DNA from: Brumimicrobium ulvae
Lineage (GTDB): Bacteria > Bacteroidota > Bacteroidia > Flavobacteriales_D > Crocinitomicaceae
Assembly: GCF_947504225.1 (NCBI RefSeq)
Contig: NZ_CANNGT010000005.1
Span: 1 to 64,000 of the forward strand
DNA length: 64,000 nt
Reading direction: 5' to 3'
Shown: piece after piece, positions 44,801 to 53,683 of the stretch
Numbering within the stretch: position 1 is the stretch's first letter
How the letters are laid out: each line of letters begins with the position of its first letter
Program-made: the position numbers and the translations under genes
Notes under the pieces: model-generated
The model's database searches: none
Told to the model about the DNA's origin: nothing
The model's input: only the letters and a program-made list of their open reading frames with translations

Positions 44801-45178
44801 TTTGTTCTCAGCCCAACGGCGTGCAGTTTCTTTGATGGTAGCAAAAGCATCTGGCATAATTTCTTGAAGTACAACCTCAAGTTGCTTATCTAATTCTTCT
44901 GTTAACTTGTCTATTTTTTCGAAGATATTCTCTTTGTCAAGAACAATTGTGTCGGGATGGTTTGCTTGATCTTCTAGAGTTTGGATTTCTTTTTCAATTT
45001 CTGCAGTACCTTCCTTAATTTTGTCCTGGAACATCTTTGTTCGTGCCCTCAACTCATCATCACTAATGTCATGAATTGTTGCGTAAATTTCATTTACCTT
45101 GTCTATGATTGGCTGATATGTTTTTCGGTCTTTTACCGATTTGTCGCCAAGTATCTTTTTTAATAGTCCTCCTATCAT
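41822..45178 (-). CDS. secA: preprotein translocase ATPase SecA
   Basis: 1,118 residues, the long SecA typical of Bacteroidota (about 900 in E. coli), with extra segments in the region around 330-400 and the C terminus. Walker A is MQTGEGKTLVATLP, motif II IIDEVDSVLIDDARTPL, and later GRAGRQGDPGSSQF. The Gln/Ala-rich tail ends in the zinc-binding CPCGSGKKYKQCHGK that binds SecB or ribosomes. It drives proteins through SecYEG and so feeds the T9SS and lipoprotein exports. A TATTTTTG -7 element lies 23 bases upstream. Confidence 0.98.
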   Translation of the reverse strand: MIGGLLKKILGDKSVKDRKTYQPIIDKVNEIYATIHDISDDELRARTKMFQDKIKEGTAEIEKEIQTLEDQANHPDTIVLDKENIFEKIDKLTEELDKQLEVVLQEIMPDAFATIKETARRWAENKQLVVNATDFDIELAKTHDGLQIEGDKAIWKNKWTAAGTDVEWNMVHYDVQIMGGAVLHGGNIAEMQTGEGKTLVATLPVYLNAIAGKGVHLVTVNDYLARRDSEWMGPLYQFHGLTVDCIDKHKPNSESRREAYKANITFGTNNEFGFDYLRDNMSSDIENLVQRKHHYAIIDEVDSVLIDDARTPLIISGPTPKGDQQEYVALKPLIEKVVSAQRAFVNKVLAEAKKDLAVINEPLEDKKEQRRRLDEGGQKLLRAFRGLPKNKALIKFLSEPGVKAHLQKTENFYMAEQNKQMPIIDNELYFVIDEKNNTIDLTDKGIDLMSGQNDPNFYIMPDIGTELAKLENEGLTPEVLAEKKNELIRDYSVKSERIHSINQLLKAYTLFEKEVEYVIVEDKVKIVDESTGRIMEGRRYSDGLHQAIEAKENVKVEAATQTYASVSLQNYFRMYHKLSGMTGTAETEAKEFWDIYELDVVVIPTNKPLLRKDLEDMVYKTGREKYNAVIDEVERMVKEERPVLVGTTTVEISELLSRMLKMRGIKHNVLNAKHHQKESEIVAEAGTKGTVTIATNMAGRGTDIKLREGVKEVGGLAIIGTERHDSRRVDRQLRGRAGRQGDPGSSQFFVSLEDDLMRKFGSERIAKLMDRMGLKEGEVIQHRMISKSIERAQKKVEENNFGNRKHLLEYDDVMNAQRKAVYRKRKNALYGDRLDLDIANMFYDTIEVVVSKYNGKDDFNDFELELLRVVGIQSPVSAEQFQNNSQIDTINAIYNATLDRYDEKNKKIAELVFENVKQHYEQPENRERHIRVPLTDGNKGIEVSTTIRAAYDSKGYSIVREFEKAIVLGLIDNEWKEHLREMDDLKQSVQQARHEQKDPLLVYKLESFNLFRDMIDRLNQETVEFLVKGAIPVQPDAASVQNKATKQSDSYAQAQVNASAPAGGGQKFEGSQGYDQAMAQSQQQSAPKQQPVIAEKTVGRNEPCPCGSGKKYKQCHGK

Positions 45179-45200
45179 TTTAATGCGCTTGTTTAGAATC

Positions 45201-45208
45201 CAAAAATA
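45201..45208 (-). promoter_or_regulatory. -7 promoter element of secA
   Basis: TATTTTTG on the minus strand, an exact TAnnTTTG, 23 bases before the secA start. No clear -33 TTG. Confidence 0.4.
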
Positions 45209-45310
45209 AGCTTTATACTTTTAATTGGGGTGTTGATTTATAAGTAATTTGATGTTATCATAAACTATTCCAAGTATAGATAACTGACAAACTGACGCAG
45301 GTCCTAAATA

Positions 45311-45340
45311 AAAAAGCCTCGACTAAGGTGTCGAGGCTTT
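45311..45340 (-). terminator. intrinsic terminator of the DUF2795 gene
   Basis: Perfect 10-bp stem aaagcctcga / tcgaggcttt, 8-base loop, T-rich tail on the minus strand. Confidence 0.88.
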
Positions 45341-45357
45341 GATAATCAATGATTTTG

Positions 45358-45579
45358 CTAGTATTCATCTTCGTTAAAGAAGAAGTCTTCCTTTGATGGA
45401 TAATCAGGCCAAATATCTTCGATATTTTCATAAATTTCCCCTTCATCCTCTATATGTTGTAAGTTCTCAACTACTTCTAGTGGTGCTCCTGTACGAATTG
45501 CGAAGTCAATAAGTTCGTCCTTAGCAGCTGGCCAAGGCGCGTCTTCTAAATAAGAAGCTAATTCTAATGTCCAATACAT
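45358..45579 (-). CDS. DUF2795-like small acidic protein
   Basis: 73 residues beginning MYWTLELASYLEDAPWPAAK, followed by DELIDFAIRTGAPLEVVENL; the C-terminal third is very acidic (EDEGEIYENIEDIW). It matches the short DUF2795 proteins of Bacteroidota, whose helix pattern suggests protein or nucleic acid contacts. It is cytosolic, with its own terminator, between secA and the cobalamin adenosyltransferase gene. Its role is unknown. Confidence 0.85.
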   Translation of the reverse strand: MYWTLELASYLEDAPWPAAKDELIDFAIRTGAPLEVVENLQHIEDEGEIYENIEDIWPDYPSKEDFFFNEDEY

Positions 45580-45700
45580 AATTATATAAGTTTTATCTTG
45601 TGATTCAATAAATTGTCTGTTTCAAAGCGCAAAAGTAATTTTATTTTTTGAAATTCCAAATTCTAAAGTAATTTCTGGTCTAATTGCATTTTGTGTATAC

Positions 45701-46252
45701 TTAAACTCTTGGTTTCCATTGAATTTCTTCAATGTTTAAATCAAAGGCTACTTTTCTTGAAAGTACAAACAAATAATCGCTCAATCTGTTCAAATACTTC
45801 ATGGCTAATTTGTATTGATCGCTTTCATCATTAAGTCCTACGGTTAGTCTTTCTGCTCTTCTGCACACACATCTTGCAATGTGGCAATGCGAAAGGATGG
45901 GTTCTCCTCCAGGTAAAACGAAATGACGCATTGCTGGAAGTTGTTCATTCATTTCATCAATTGCCTTTTCGAGATAAACAATATCTTCTTCGTAAACCAA
46001 AGGCAAATTCATTTTTGTTCCTTCTGGTTGAGTAGCCAATAAAGAGCCAATAGTGAATAATCGATCTTGAATCTCGATCAATTGATTGAATTGATTCTTA
46101 GGAATTTCTTCATGGTCACGAACAAGGCCAATCCAAGAATTGAGTTCGTCAACAGTACCATAACTGTCTATGCGTAAATCATTTTTTGATACGCGTTTAC
46201 CACCAATTAATGATGTTTGTCCAGCGTCTCCTTTTTTGGTATATACTTTCAT
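45701..46252 (-). CDS. cob(I)alamin adenosyltransferase, PduO type
   Basis: 183 residues. The N terminus KVYTKKGDAGQTSLIGGKRV binds ATP; GTVDELNSWIGLVRD, FVLPGG, RCVCRRAERL and LNRLSDYLFVLSRK complete the PduO-type ATR signature. It makes adenosylcobalamin from ATP and cob(I)alamin, needed for example by methylmalonyl-CoA mutase. No corrin synthesis genes are nearby, so it probably serves salvaged B12. Confidence 0.95.
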   Translation of the reverse strand: MKVYTKKGDAGQTSLIGGKRVSKNDLRIDSYGTVDELNSWIGLVRDHEEIPKNQFNQLIEIQDRLFTIGSLLATQPEGTKMNLPLVYEEDIVYLEKAIDEMNEQLPAMRHFVLPGGEPILSHCHIARCVCRRAERLTVGLNDESDQYKLAMKYLNRLSDYLFVLSRKVAFDLNIEEIQWKPRV

Positions 46253-46386
46253 GAGTGATTATTAATGACTTTTTAATTTCGAATCTGAATATAAGTAATT
46301 TCTATTGGATTAAAGAAAAGATTTAGCCTAAAGTTGAGTGAAATATTTCAATGTATTTTTTTTCATGTTTGTCGGTGTCTCCCAAT

Positions 46387-46418
46387 AAAAAAAGGCAACG
46401 ATTATTTCGTTGCCTTTT
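46387..46418 (-). terminator. intrinsic terminator of the acyl-CoA dehydrogenase gene
   Basis: Stem aaaaggcaacg / cgttgcctttt with a short loop and a T run on the minus strand. Confidence 0.9.
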
Positions 46419-46441
46419 AATGTGCTGAAGTTAAAAATGCA

Positions 46442-47584
46442 TTACGCGTTTAATACTCCTCTTGAAATAACAATCTTTTGAATTTCAGAAGTACCTTCAT
46501 AAATCTGAGTGATTTTTGCATCGCGCATCAAGCGTTCAACGTGGTATTCTTTTACGAATCCATAACCTCCATGGATTTGAACAGCTTCAACTGTTTGTTC
46601 CATTGCGACAGATGAAGCGTAAAGCTTTGCCATTGCACCTGATTGGTCATAGTTTAGTCCTTGATCTTTTTCCCAAGCAGCTTTGTGTACCATTAACCTT
46701 GCTGTTTCAACAGCAGTTGCCATATCTGCAATTTTAAATGCAATGGCTTGGTGTTGACTAATTTCTTTTCCAAAAGCTTTACGTTCTTTAGAGTACGCAA
46801 CAGCCAACTCCATAGCGCCAGATGCAATTCCTAATGCTTGAGCAGCGATACCGATTCTTCCTCCTGAAAGGGTTTTCATAGCGAACTTGAATCCAAATCC
46901 ATCTTCACCAATTCTATTTTCTTTTGGAACTTTTACGTCTGTGAAAAGTAAAGTGTGTGTGTCACTTCCTCTAATTCCTAGCTTATCCTCTTTTGCACCA
47001 ACTTCGAAACCTTCCATCCCTCTTTCTACGATGAATGCATTAATTCCTTTGTGTCCTTTTTCAACATCAGTTTGAGCAATTACAATATATGTAGATGCAG
47101 AGCTACCATTCGTTATCCAGTTTTTGGTACCGTTTAATAAGTAGTGATCTCCTTTGTCAATTGCAGTTGTACGCTGTGATGTCGCATCAGAACCAGCTTC
47201 AGGTTCAGAAAGACAGAAGGCACCGATTTTTTCTCCAGTAGCAAGAGGAACCAAGTACTTTTGTTTTTGCTCTTCAGTTCCAAATGTTTCTAGTCCCCAG
47301 CAAACAAGTGAATTGTTTACACTCATACAAACAGATACAGAAGCATCAACTTTAGATATCTCTTCCATCGCTAATGCGTAGGAAATAGTATCCATTCCTC
47401 CTCCACCATATTTTGGATCGACCATCATTCCTAAAAAACCAAGTTCACCAAGTTGTTTGATTTCTTCTTTAGGGAAACGTTGTTCATTATCTCTTTCGAT
47501 AACCCCTTCCTTTAATACATTTTGTGCAAAGTCTCTTGCCGCATCACGTACTGCAATTTGTTCTTCTGTTAATTCGAAATTCAT
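46442..47584 (-). CDS. acyl-CoA dehydrogenase (short/medium-chain type)
   Basis: 380 residues from the ATG at 47584, which gives the usual MNFELTEEQIAVRDAARDFA; the ATG at 47629 adds 15 unlike residues. FAD-binding CLSEPEAGSDA and the catalytic region IYEGTSEIQKIVISR are present, and VQIHGGYGFVKEYHVERLMRD is typical. Length and motifs match butyryl-CoA-type dehydrogenases. It makes trans-2-enoyl-CoA in fatty-acid or branched amino-acid breakdown. Confidence 0.94.
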   Translation of the reverse strand: MNFELTEEQIAVRDAARDFAQNVLKEGVIERDNEQRFPKEEIKQLGELGFLGMMVDPKYGGGGMDTISYALAMEEISKVDASVSVCMSVNNSLVCWGLETFGTEEQKQKYLVPLATGEKIGAFCLSEPEAGSDATSQRTTAIDKGDHYLLNGTKNWITNGSSASTYIVIAQTDVEKGHKGINAFIVERGMEGFEVGAKEDKLGIRGSDTHTLLFTDVKVPKENRIGEDGFGFKFAMKTLSGGRIGIAAQALGIASGAMELAVAYSKERKAFGKEISQHQAIAFKIADMATAVETARLMVHKAAWEKDQGLNYDQSGAMAKLYASSVAMEQTVEAVQIHGGYGFVKEYHVERLMRDAKITQIYEGTSEIQKIVISRGVLNA

Positions 47585-47737
47585 ATCTTGTTTATTATTG
47601 TTAAATTTTGAGATGATGGTATTGATCAAAAACTGAACTTACTGTCCTTATCTCAATGATATCTAAATATATTTACTTATAATTGATGCGTAAAATTAAG
47701 GTAATTATTCAAATTTCACACTGTAAGTGTAATAGAA

Positions 47738-48808
47738 ATGAAAACTTTTCGCGTGATCGGTTTAATGTCAGGGACTTCGTTAGACGGCTTAGATGTCGCA
47801 GATGTAACTTTCGTTTCTCAACCTGATGGCTTCTGGAAATTTACATTAAATCATTCAGCTATTTATAGTTATGGTTCTGAGTTGTTAGCACGCTTAAAAA
47901 CAGCCCATCAAATTCCTGCTCAAGATTTAGTCCAATTAAGCACAGACCTAGGTCGTTTATATGCCGAATGGGTGAATCGTTTTATAGATGAACATCTAGT
48001 AGATAAATCAGAAGTAGACTTTATTGCAAGTCATGGTCAAACCATTTTTCATCAACCTGAAAAGGGATTTACCTTGCAAATTGGCAATGGACCCGAGCTT
48101 TCTGTTCTGACTCAATTGCCCTCAGTAGTTGACTTCCGAACAAAAGATGTGGCCTTAGGTGGGAATGGAGCGCCACTAATCCCAATAGCAGATCATTTAC
48201 TCTTTTCCAAATATGCAGAAGCCTTTCTGAATTTGGGCGGTTTTAGCAATGTGTCATATAGACAAAACAAAGAAGTGCTGTCAAATGATATTTGTCCTGT
48301 GAATATTCTCATTAATGAATTAATGAGAAGTGTTGGTGAAGAGTTTGATGCGTATGGGAATTATGGTAAGGGGGGAGCGATCAATCAAAAACTTTTTGAT
48401 GAATTGAACGGCTTAACTTTTTATGCTCAGTCGGGACCAAAATCTTTGGGTTGGGAATGGGTCGAAGCGGAAATTCTACCATTATTGGAACAAGAAACAG
48501 ATTTGAAAAGTAAAATAAGAACCCTTTATGAACACATTGCTTTCCAAATTGGAAAAGTGTTGAATAATATCGGTGCTAAATCAACTTTGGTGACAGGAGG
48601 AGGGGCGCTGAACTCATTTTTAATTGAAAGAATAAGAGATTACTATAGAGGAGCGCTGATCGTTCCCGAAAAAGAAATAATTGATTTTAAAGAAGCAATA
48701 GGGTTTGCATTCTTAGGATTGTTGAGGTGGAATGATGAGATTAATGTTTTGTCTAGCGTAACAGGTTCAAAATGTGACTCTTCGTCAGGAATCATTTTGA
48801 TGCCTTGA
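47738..48808 (+). CDS. anmK: anhydro-N-acetylmuramic acid kinase
   Basis: 356 residues of the ASKHA kinase fold: GLMSGTSLDGLDVADV at the start, IASHGQTIFHQP, FLNLGGFSNVSY (phosphate loop) and VTGGGALNSFLIERI (adenosine motif). It phosphorylates and opens 1,6-anhydroMurNAc during cell-wall recycling. It is a single gene; no nagA or murQ is adjacent. Confidence 0.95.
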   Translation: MKTFRVIGLMSGTSLDGLDVADVTFVSQPDGFWKFTLNHSAIYSYGSELLARLKTAHQIPAQDLVQLSTDLGRLYAEWVNRFIDEHLVDKSEVDFIASHGQTIFHQPEKGFTLQIGNGPELSVLTQLPSVVDFRTKDVALGGNGAPLIPIADHLLFSKYAEAFLNLGGFSNVSYRQNKEVLSNDICPVNILINELMRSVGEEFDAYGNYGKGGAINQKLFDELNGLTFYAQSGPKSLGWEWVEAEILPLLEQETDLKSKIRTLYEHIAFQIGKVLNNIGAKSTLVTGGGALNSFLIERIRDYYRGALIVPEKEIIDFKEAIGFAFLGLLRWNDEINVLSSVTGSKCDSSSGIILMP

Positions 48809-48985
48809 ATTAAATCGGAGGGGATAAGTTGCCATTGGGAATTGTTTTTTATTTTTGTTCTGGAAAATTATTTATCACTTATTAATAGGCAGGTGAAATA
48901 ATTTGAAAACAAATACTTTGAAATCGTTTTTGAATATATAGATCTTATAGTAACTGATAATGGTTTGATGAATTTTTAACAAGGA

Positions 48986-49022
48986 CTAAACTTTTAAATG
49001 GAAGAGTTTAGGGTTTATTTTT
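48986..49022 (+). terminator. weak hairpin with T tract upstream of nhaD
   Basis: 7-bp stem ctaaact / agtttag, 12-base loop, followed by ggtttatttttt. It is 178 bases past anmK and 62 before nhaD, so it may end anmK transcripts late or be part of the nhaD leader. Nothing else stands out in the 275-bp gap. Confidence 0.3.
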
Positions 49023-49083
49023 TAACACAGCTAAAATTACAAAGAAAGTATCAAGAAGATACTAGGGTTAACACTACATTATT

Positions 49084-50463
49084 ATGGAACTATTTATTGT
49101 TTTTGTTTTTATTTTGGGGTATTTGGGAATTACCCTTGAGCACAGTTTGAAGGTTGACAAACTTGTTCCTTCTCTGCTAATGATGGCTTTTGCGTGGGCA
49201 GGAGTTTCTATAGGGTTAAATGATTTTGGGGCATGGTTCAATTCTGCGGCGCATGAATTAATGGACATTACAGGAATGAATGCTATCGATAGAGGTCATT
49301 TGATGCAAGAAACATTGCTTCATCATTTTGGGAAAACATCTGAAATCTTGATCTTTTTAATAGGTGCAATGACGATTGTAGAAATCATTGACCATTTCCA
49401 TGGATTTTCAGCCATTAAAGGATTTATTCGCACCAATAAAAAACGAACTTTGCTGTGGATTGTGGCGTTTTTAGCGTTTATTCTTTCTGCAATCATCGAC
49501 AACCTAACAGCTACGATTGTATTGATTACCATTTTGAGAAAAATATTAAGCAATTCAGAGGATCGAGTATGGTTTGCTGGAATCATCATTATTTGTGCAA
49601 ACGCCGGTGGAGCATGGTCTCCGATTGGAGATGTAACAACAACAATGCTGTGGATGGGTGGGAAAGTCACTGCTATAAAACTGATAGAGTACTTATTGAT
49701 TCCTTCAATTGTATGTATGATCGTTCCAACTTTTATTGCAAGTTTTATGAAGCCTTTTAAAGGAACATTTGAATTGCCCGAAGAGGATGGAGAGGTGAAT
49801 TCGAAAGCTTCTTTAATGTTATACCTCGGTTTGGGAATGATTGTTTTTGTACCAATTTTTAAAACAATCTTCCATTTACCTCCTTATATTGGAATGATGC
49901 TGTCGTTAGGTGTTGTTGCACTTTTTGCAGAAACAATTAGCGTAAGACAGTTTAAGATGTCTTATGTTGGAGTTGTTAAAAAAGGTCAAAAACCAGAATA
50001 TCTTCCAGAAGATTCAAAAGAAGAGCACGAAAGTCCTACCTTTAGGGCGTTAACAAAAATTGAAATGCCTTCAATCTTATTTTTCTTAGGTATTTTAATG
50101 ACTGTTGCAGCACTTGAATCACTGGGCTTGGTGTTTAACTTTGGTCAGTCTGTTCAAAACAGCATGCATGATGATATCTTTGTTTTGTTGTTGGGGATAG
50201 GCTCGGCTGTTATTGATAACGTTCCACTTGTTGCGGCAAGTATGGGGATGTTTAATGCGCCAGTTGATGATCACATTTGGCAATTCATTGCATATTCTGC
50301 AGGAACAGGAGGGTCAATGCTGATAATCGGTTCTGCAGCAGGTGTTGTAGCAATGGGGATGGAAAAAATTTCATTCTTTTGGTATTTGAAAAACATGTCT
50401 TGGTTGGCATTTATTGGTTATCTTGCAGGTGCAGGATTTTATTTATTAGAAAGAGCGTTGTAA
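49084..50463 (+). CDS. nhaD: NhaD-type sodium:proton antiporter
   Basis: 459 residues with about 11-12 membrane helices. The family regions are clear: FILSAIIDNLTATIVLITIL, CANAGGAWSPIGDVTTTMLW, IDNVPLVAASMGMF, and SAGTGGSMLIIGSAAGVVAM. The Asp residues in IIDN and VIDN are in places where the ion-translocation family carries them. It exports Na+ (or Li+) in exchange for protons at the inner membrane, fitting a saline habitat. It lies 30 bases before exbB; co-transcription is possible. Confidence 0.94.
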   Translation: MELFIVFVFILGYLGITLEHSLKVDKLVPSLLMMAFAWAGVSIGLNDFGAWFNSAAHELMDITGMNAIDRGHLMQETLLHHFGKTSEILIFLIGAMTIVEIIDHFHGFSAIKGFIRTNKKRTLLWIVAFLAFILSAIIDNLTATIVLITILRKILSNSEDRVWFAGIIIICANAGGAWSPIGDVTTTMLWMGGKVTAIKLIEYLLIPSIVCMIVPTFIASFMKPFKGTFELPEEDGEVNSKASLMLYLGLGMIVFVPIFKTIFHLPPYIGMMLSLGVVALFAETISVRQFKMSYVGVVKKGQKPEYLPEDSKEEHESPTFRALTKIEMPSILFFLGILMTVAALESLGLVFNFGQSVQNSMHDDIFVLLLGIGSAVIDNVPLVAASMGMFNAPVDDHIWQFIAYSAGTGGSMLIIGSAAGVVAMGMEKISFFWYLKNMSWLAFIGYLAGAGFYLLERAL

Positions 50464-50493
50464 CAAAATTTAATTTAATTCGTTATTGATACT

Positions 50494-51198
50494 ATGAAAG
50501 GATCATTTTTACTACAAGTTGTTCAAGATTCAACAGCAATCGGAGCTGAAGAGAACTACAAAGAAGTTGCTATTTGGGAAGCTGTTTCAGATGCTGCAAG
50601 CAGCGTTATGGGACTTGTAATCTTATTGGGGTTAGCAGTGATGTCTATTTATGCAGTCTATGTTTTTGTAGAACGTTTATTGGCATTGAAAAGAGCTTCG
50701 AAGAAAAATCCAAACTTTTTATCTGAAGTGAAAAGGTACCTTACAGATGGTAAGATTGATGAAGCGAAAAGTTTATGTGTTCGCACAGACTCTCCTTCTG
50801 CAAGAATGCTAGAAAAAGGAATTGATCGTTTAGGGAAACCAGTGGATATCGTTGCATCGACAATTGACAATACTGGAAAATTAGAAATTTCAAGACTGGA
50901 ACAACGCTTGAGTTTCTTGGCAACTGCTGCAGGTGCTGCTCCTATGATTGGGTTCTTAGGAACTACGATAGGAATGGTTCAAGTGTTCAACGACATGAAG
51001 AATCTTGATTCTCTGGATTTAGGGACAATTGCGCCAGGGATTATGACTGCCATGATTACAACAGTTGCAGGTCTTATTGTTGGAATTATAGCATATATGG
51101 GATACAACTATTTAGTGACTCAGATTTCAAAAGTTGTATACCGAATGGAAAATGATGCAATGGAATTTATGGATATTCTCCATAAACCTTCAAAGTAA
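50494..51198 (+). CDS. exbB: ExbB/TolQ/MotA-family proton channel subunit
   Basis: 234 residues with three membrane helices (about 37-58, 145-168 and 185-208). The segment RLSFLATAAGAAPMIGFLGTT and GIMTAMITTVAGLIVGIIAYMGYN are the ExbB pore signature. With ExbD and TonB it uses the proton gradient to energise outer-membrane receptors such as the OprC-like protein at 5435. The exbD gene begins 11 bases later. Confidence 0.94.
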   Translation: MKGSFLLQVVQDSTAIGAEENYKEVAIWEAVSDAASSVMGLVILLGLAVMSIYAVYVFVERLLALKRASKKNPNFLSEVKRYLTDGKIDEAKSLCVRTDSPSARMLEKGIDRLGKPVDIVASTIDNTGKLEISRLEQRLSFLATAAGAAPMIGFLGTTIGMVQVFNDMKNLDSLDLGTIAPGIMTAMITTVAGLIVGIIAYMGYNYLVTQISKVVYRMENDAMEFMDILHKPSK

Positions 51199-51209
51199 AA
51201 TATTGAATT

Positions 51210-51644
51210 ATGGGATTTGGTACACAAAATAAAATAAAAATTGAGGGCGGGATGGCTTCCATGACCGACTTGGTGTTTTTATTGCTCGTATTCTTTATTA
51301 TTATGAGTACAATGGCAGAGAAAAACACTCCTGTTGAGTTACCACAGCCTACTGAGAAGTTAGATACCTCGAAAGAAAATGCCACAACCACAATTGTGAT
51401 TACTGAAAATGACCTCTATCAAATTATGTTGAGTGATGCCAGTAATACCACGAATCCTTACGGAGTGAAAACGGATGGAGTGAGCTATGAAGAAATTCGT
51501 GACTTCTTAATTCAAGAGGTTGAGAAAACACCAGAAATGAAAGTGAAAATTGCAGGAGCAAGAAAAGCAAGTTATGAAGCAGTGTTTCAAATTTTGGCTT
51601 TGTCAAAGACAAAAGGATGGAAGCCTGTTTTAGCATATGATTAA
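51210..51644 (+). CDS. exbD: ExbD-family biopolymer transport protein
   Basis: 144 residues: one helix (about 16-36, MTDLVFLLLVFFIIMSTMAE) with the essential Asp in MASMTDLVF that carries protons, then a periplasmic domain ending GWKPVLAYD. It forms the motor with ExbB. There is only one ExbD here, whereas many Bacteroidota operons have two. The TonB gene follows 15 bases later. Confidence 0.93.
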   Translation: MGFGTQNKIKIEGGMASMTDLVFLLLVFFIIMSTMAEKNTPVELPQPTEKLDTSKENATTTIVITENDLYQIMLSDASNTTNPYGVKTDGVSYEEIRDFLIQEVEKTPEMKVKIAGARKASYEAVFQILALSKTKGWKPVLAYD

Positions 51645-51659
51645 TTTGAATGAATAGAA

Positions 51660-52382
51660 ATGGCAGTAGTACCTGTTGTAAGAGCATCGGACAATCGTAA
51701 AGGAATCATCGCAGCAATTGCGTTCCTATTGATTACCTTATTCTTACTTTTCTTTATTAAATACAGTGAACCTGATCCGCCAAAAGTAACCGTTCCTATT
51801 CCCATCACGATGAGTGAAAGTGGAATTGAAGATTTTGAAATTCACAATGCAGGTGGAGGATCTCCAAGCGAGAATGTTACGCCAACTCCAACGCCACAAG
51901 AAAACCCTCAACATCAGGCAACACAAGAAGAGTCTCCTGTTCAAACCAATACAGGAACAGGAGAGTCCAATAGCAATAACTCAACTTCTCAAGAAGAAGA
52001 AGCAGCAAACCCTTTCTCAGGAAGTGGTTCAGGTGGTTCTGGAACGAGTGGATCTGGAGGTGGATTCGGAAATGATAGCGGTCCTGGAAGTGGAAGCGGT
52101 GAGGCAGGAACAGGAGGTGATGGTGAAAGAGTCCGTTTGTCTAATATACGTTCAAAACCTAAAACACCCAACGACGAAAGATCTACAATTGCCTTAAAGT
52201 TAACTGTTGACTCGCAAGGGAAAGTGGTTAGGGCAGATGTAATTAGAAATGGAACCACTGCTTCTAACCAAAGGTTAATTGATGAAGTGATTGAATTGGT
52301 GAAAAAAGAAGTGCGTTATAAGGAAAAGCCTGGAGCTCGAAACGAAATCACGTATTATACCGTCACTGTTCAACCTGGATAA
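51660..52382 (+). CDS. tonB: TonB-like energy transducer
   Basis: 240 residues: an inner-membrane helix (about 20-38), a TPTPQENPQHQ-type Pro/Gln region, a long Gly/Ser-rich linker (about 120-150) and a C-terminal TonB domain (about 160-240, SKPKTPNDERSTIALKLTVD). It spans the periplasm to contact receptor TonB boxes. The glycine-rich rather than Pro/Lys-rich linker is typical of TonB proteins in this group of Bacteroidota. It is coupled to exbB and exbD; folC starts one base after it. Confidence 0.92.
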   Translation: MAVVPVVRASDNRKGIIAAIAFLLITLFLLFFIKYSEPDPPKVTVPIPITMSESGIEDFEIHNAGGGSPSENVTPTPTPQENPQHQATQEESPVQTNTGTGESNSNNSTSQEEEAANPFSGSGSGGSGTSGSGGGFGNDSGPGSGSGEAGTGGDGERVRLSNIRSKPKTPNDERSTIALKLTVDSQGKVVRADVIRNGTTASNQRLIDEVIELVKKEVRYKEKPGARNEITYYTVTVQPG

Positions 52383-52383
52383 A

Positions 52384-53586
52384 ATGATTCCCGAAAATTA
52401 TGATGAAAAGGTCGATTGGTTATTCAATCAATTTCCTGTTTTCCAAAAAGTAGGTAGTTCTGCCTATAAACCTACACTTGACAATACTCTTGCTTTAATT
52501 CAATTTTTTAATGTTCCCATTGACAAAATGAAATTCGTTCATGTTGCAGGAACTAACGGTAAAGGAACTACGTGTTCTATTATTGCCAGCGCATTAACAG
52601 CCGCAGGAAAGAGGGTTGGTTTGTTTACATCTCCTCATATCAAAGATTTTCGAGAAAGAATTCGTGTGAATGGTGAGAAAATTGGAGCAAATCAGGTGGT
52701 CGACTCTATTGACCGTATTCAAAATACCGATTTTGATTTCTCCCCTTCTTTCTTTGAAATGACTTGGGTGATGGCTTTGGCGCATTTTCATAAAGAGAAG
52801 TGTGATGTTGTAGTTGTCGAAACGGGATTAGGAGGTCGTTTAGATGCAACAAATGTTATTCTACCAGAATTGTCTGTCATTACCAATATCGGACTGGATC
52901 ATGTTGCGATATTAGGAGATACACGGGCGAAGATTGCTGGTGAAAAAGCAGGAATAATTAAAAAGAATGTTCCTGTTTTAATTGGAGAATCCGATGATGA
53001 AATAAAGCCTGTTTTTATTGAAGCTGCAAATAGAAACCGATCACCAATTTTCTTTTTACCCGAACAAAATGATGAGCATACTTTTGAAACAAATAAACGT
53101 TTGGCTTTTAAAGCCATTGATTTTCTCTTAAAAGGAGATTCAAGACTTGATTCAATAAAGAAAACGGCTTTAAAAGATTTATACAAGAACACAGGATTGT
53201 ATGGTCGAAATCAATTGTACAGTGCAGAACCTTTGGTGATTTTGGATGCAGCTCACAACGTAATGGGAGTTCAACGTTTTATTCAAGATGTTCAAAAGAA
53301 ATATACCAATAAAAATGTTAGGGTTTTATATGGAGCATCAAATGATAAAGATTTAGCTGAAATATTTAAGCTCTTTCCAGAAGAATGGGAATATTATTTC
53401 ACTGAATTCAATAGTCAAAGATCTATGAAAATTGACGATTTTAAGTCAGTAAATAAAATAAATGAAAAAAAAGTAAGTTTTTTTTCTGATGCAAAAAAAG
53501 CCTTTGCTATGGCGCAAGAACTTAATAATAAACAAGATATGTTGATTGTTTTTGGAAGTTTCTTTTTACTCGAAGAAATAATTTAA
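52384..53586 (+). CDS. folC: bifunctional folylpolyglutamate/dihydrofolate synthase
   Basis: 400 residues, Mur ligase family. The P-loop VAGTNGKGTT lies at 54-63, then GLFTSPHIKDFRERIRVNGE, VVETGLGGRLDATNVI, NIGLDHVAILGDTRAKIAGE and the C-terminal LDAAHNVMGV. It adds glutamate to dihydropteroate and folates. It starts one base after the tonB stop codon, an operon link without an obvious functional tie. Confidence 0.95.
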   Translation: MIPENYDEKVDWLFNQFPVFQKVGSSAYKPTLDNTLALIQFFNVPIDKMKFVHVAGTNGKGTTCSIIASALTAAGKRVGLFTSPHIKDFRERIRVNGEKIGANQVVDSIDRIQNTDFDFSPSFFEMTWVMALAHFHKEKCDVVVVETGLGGRLDATNVILPELSVITNIGLDHVAILGDTRAKIAGEKAGIIKKNVPVLIGESDDEIKPVFIEAANRNRSPIFFLPEQNDEHTFETNKRLAFKAIDFLLKGDSRLDSIKKTALKDLYKNTGLYGRNQLYSAEPLVILDAAHNVMGVQRFIQDVQKKYTNKNVRVLYGASNDKDLAEIFKLFPEEWEYYFTEFNSQRSMKIDDFKSVNKINEKKVSFFSDAKKAFAMAQELNNKQDMLIVFGSFFLLEEII

Positions 53587-53603
53587 TTTTTTTTTCAAAA
53601 AAG

Positions 53604-53636
53604 TTGCAATAGATTTAAATATTGTACTTATATTTG
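53604..53636 (+). promoter_or_regulatory. promoter of the tRNA-Val gene
   Basis: TTG at 53604-53606, a 22-base spacer and an exact TATATTTG at 53629-53636. It starts a transcript about 40 bases before the tRNA. Confidence 0.7.
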
Positions 53637-53683
53637 CACCCGCAACGGGGTTAAACGAAACCTCAAAACAAAGCGAAAAGAAA

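Noticed and set aside
48809-49083. Sodium or lithium riboswitch before nhaD
   Set aside because: The gap has only one weak 7-bp hairpin and I do not recognise a known riboswitch pattern.
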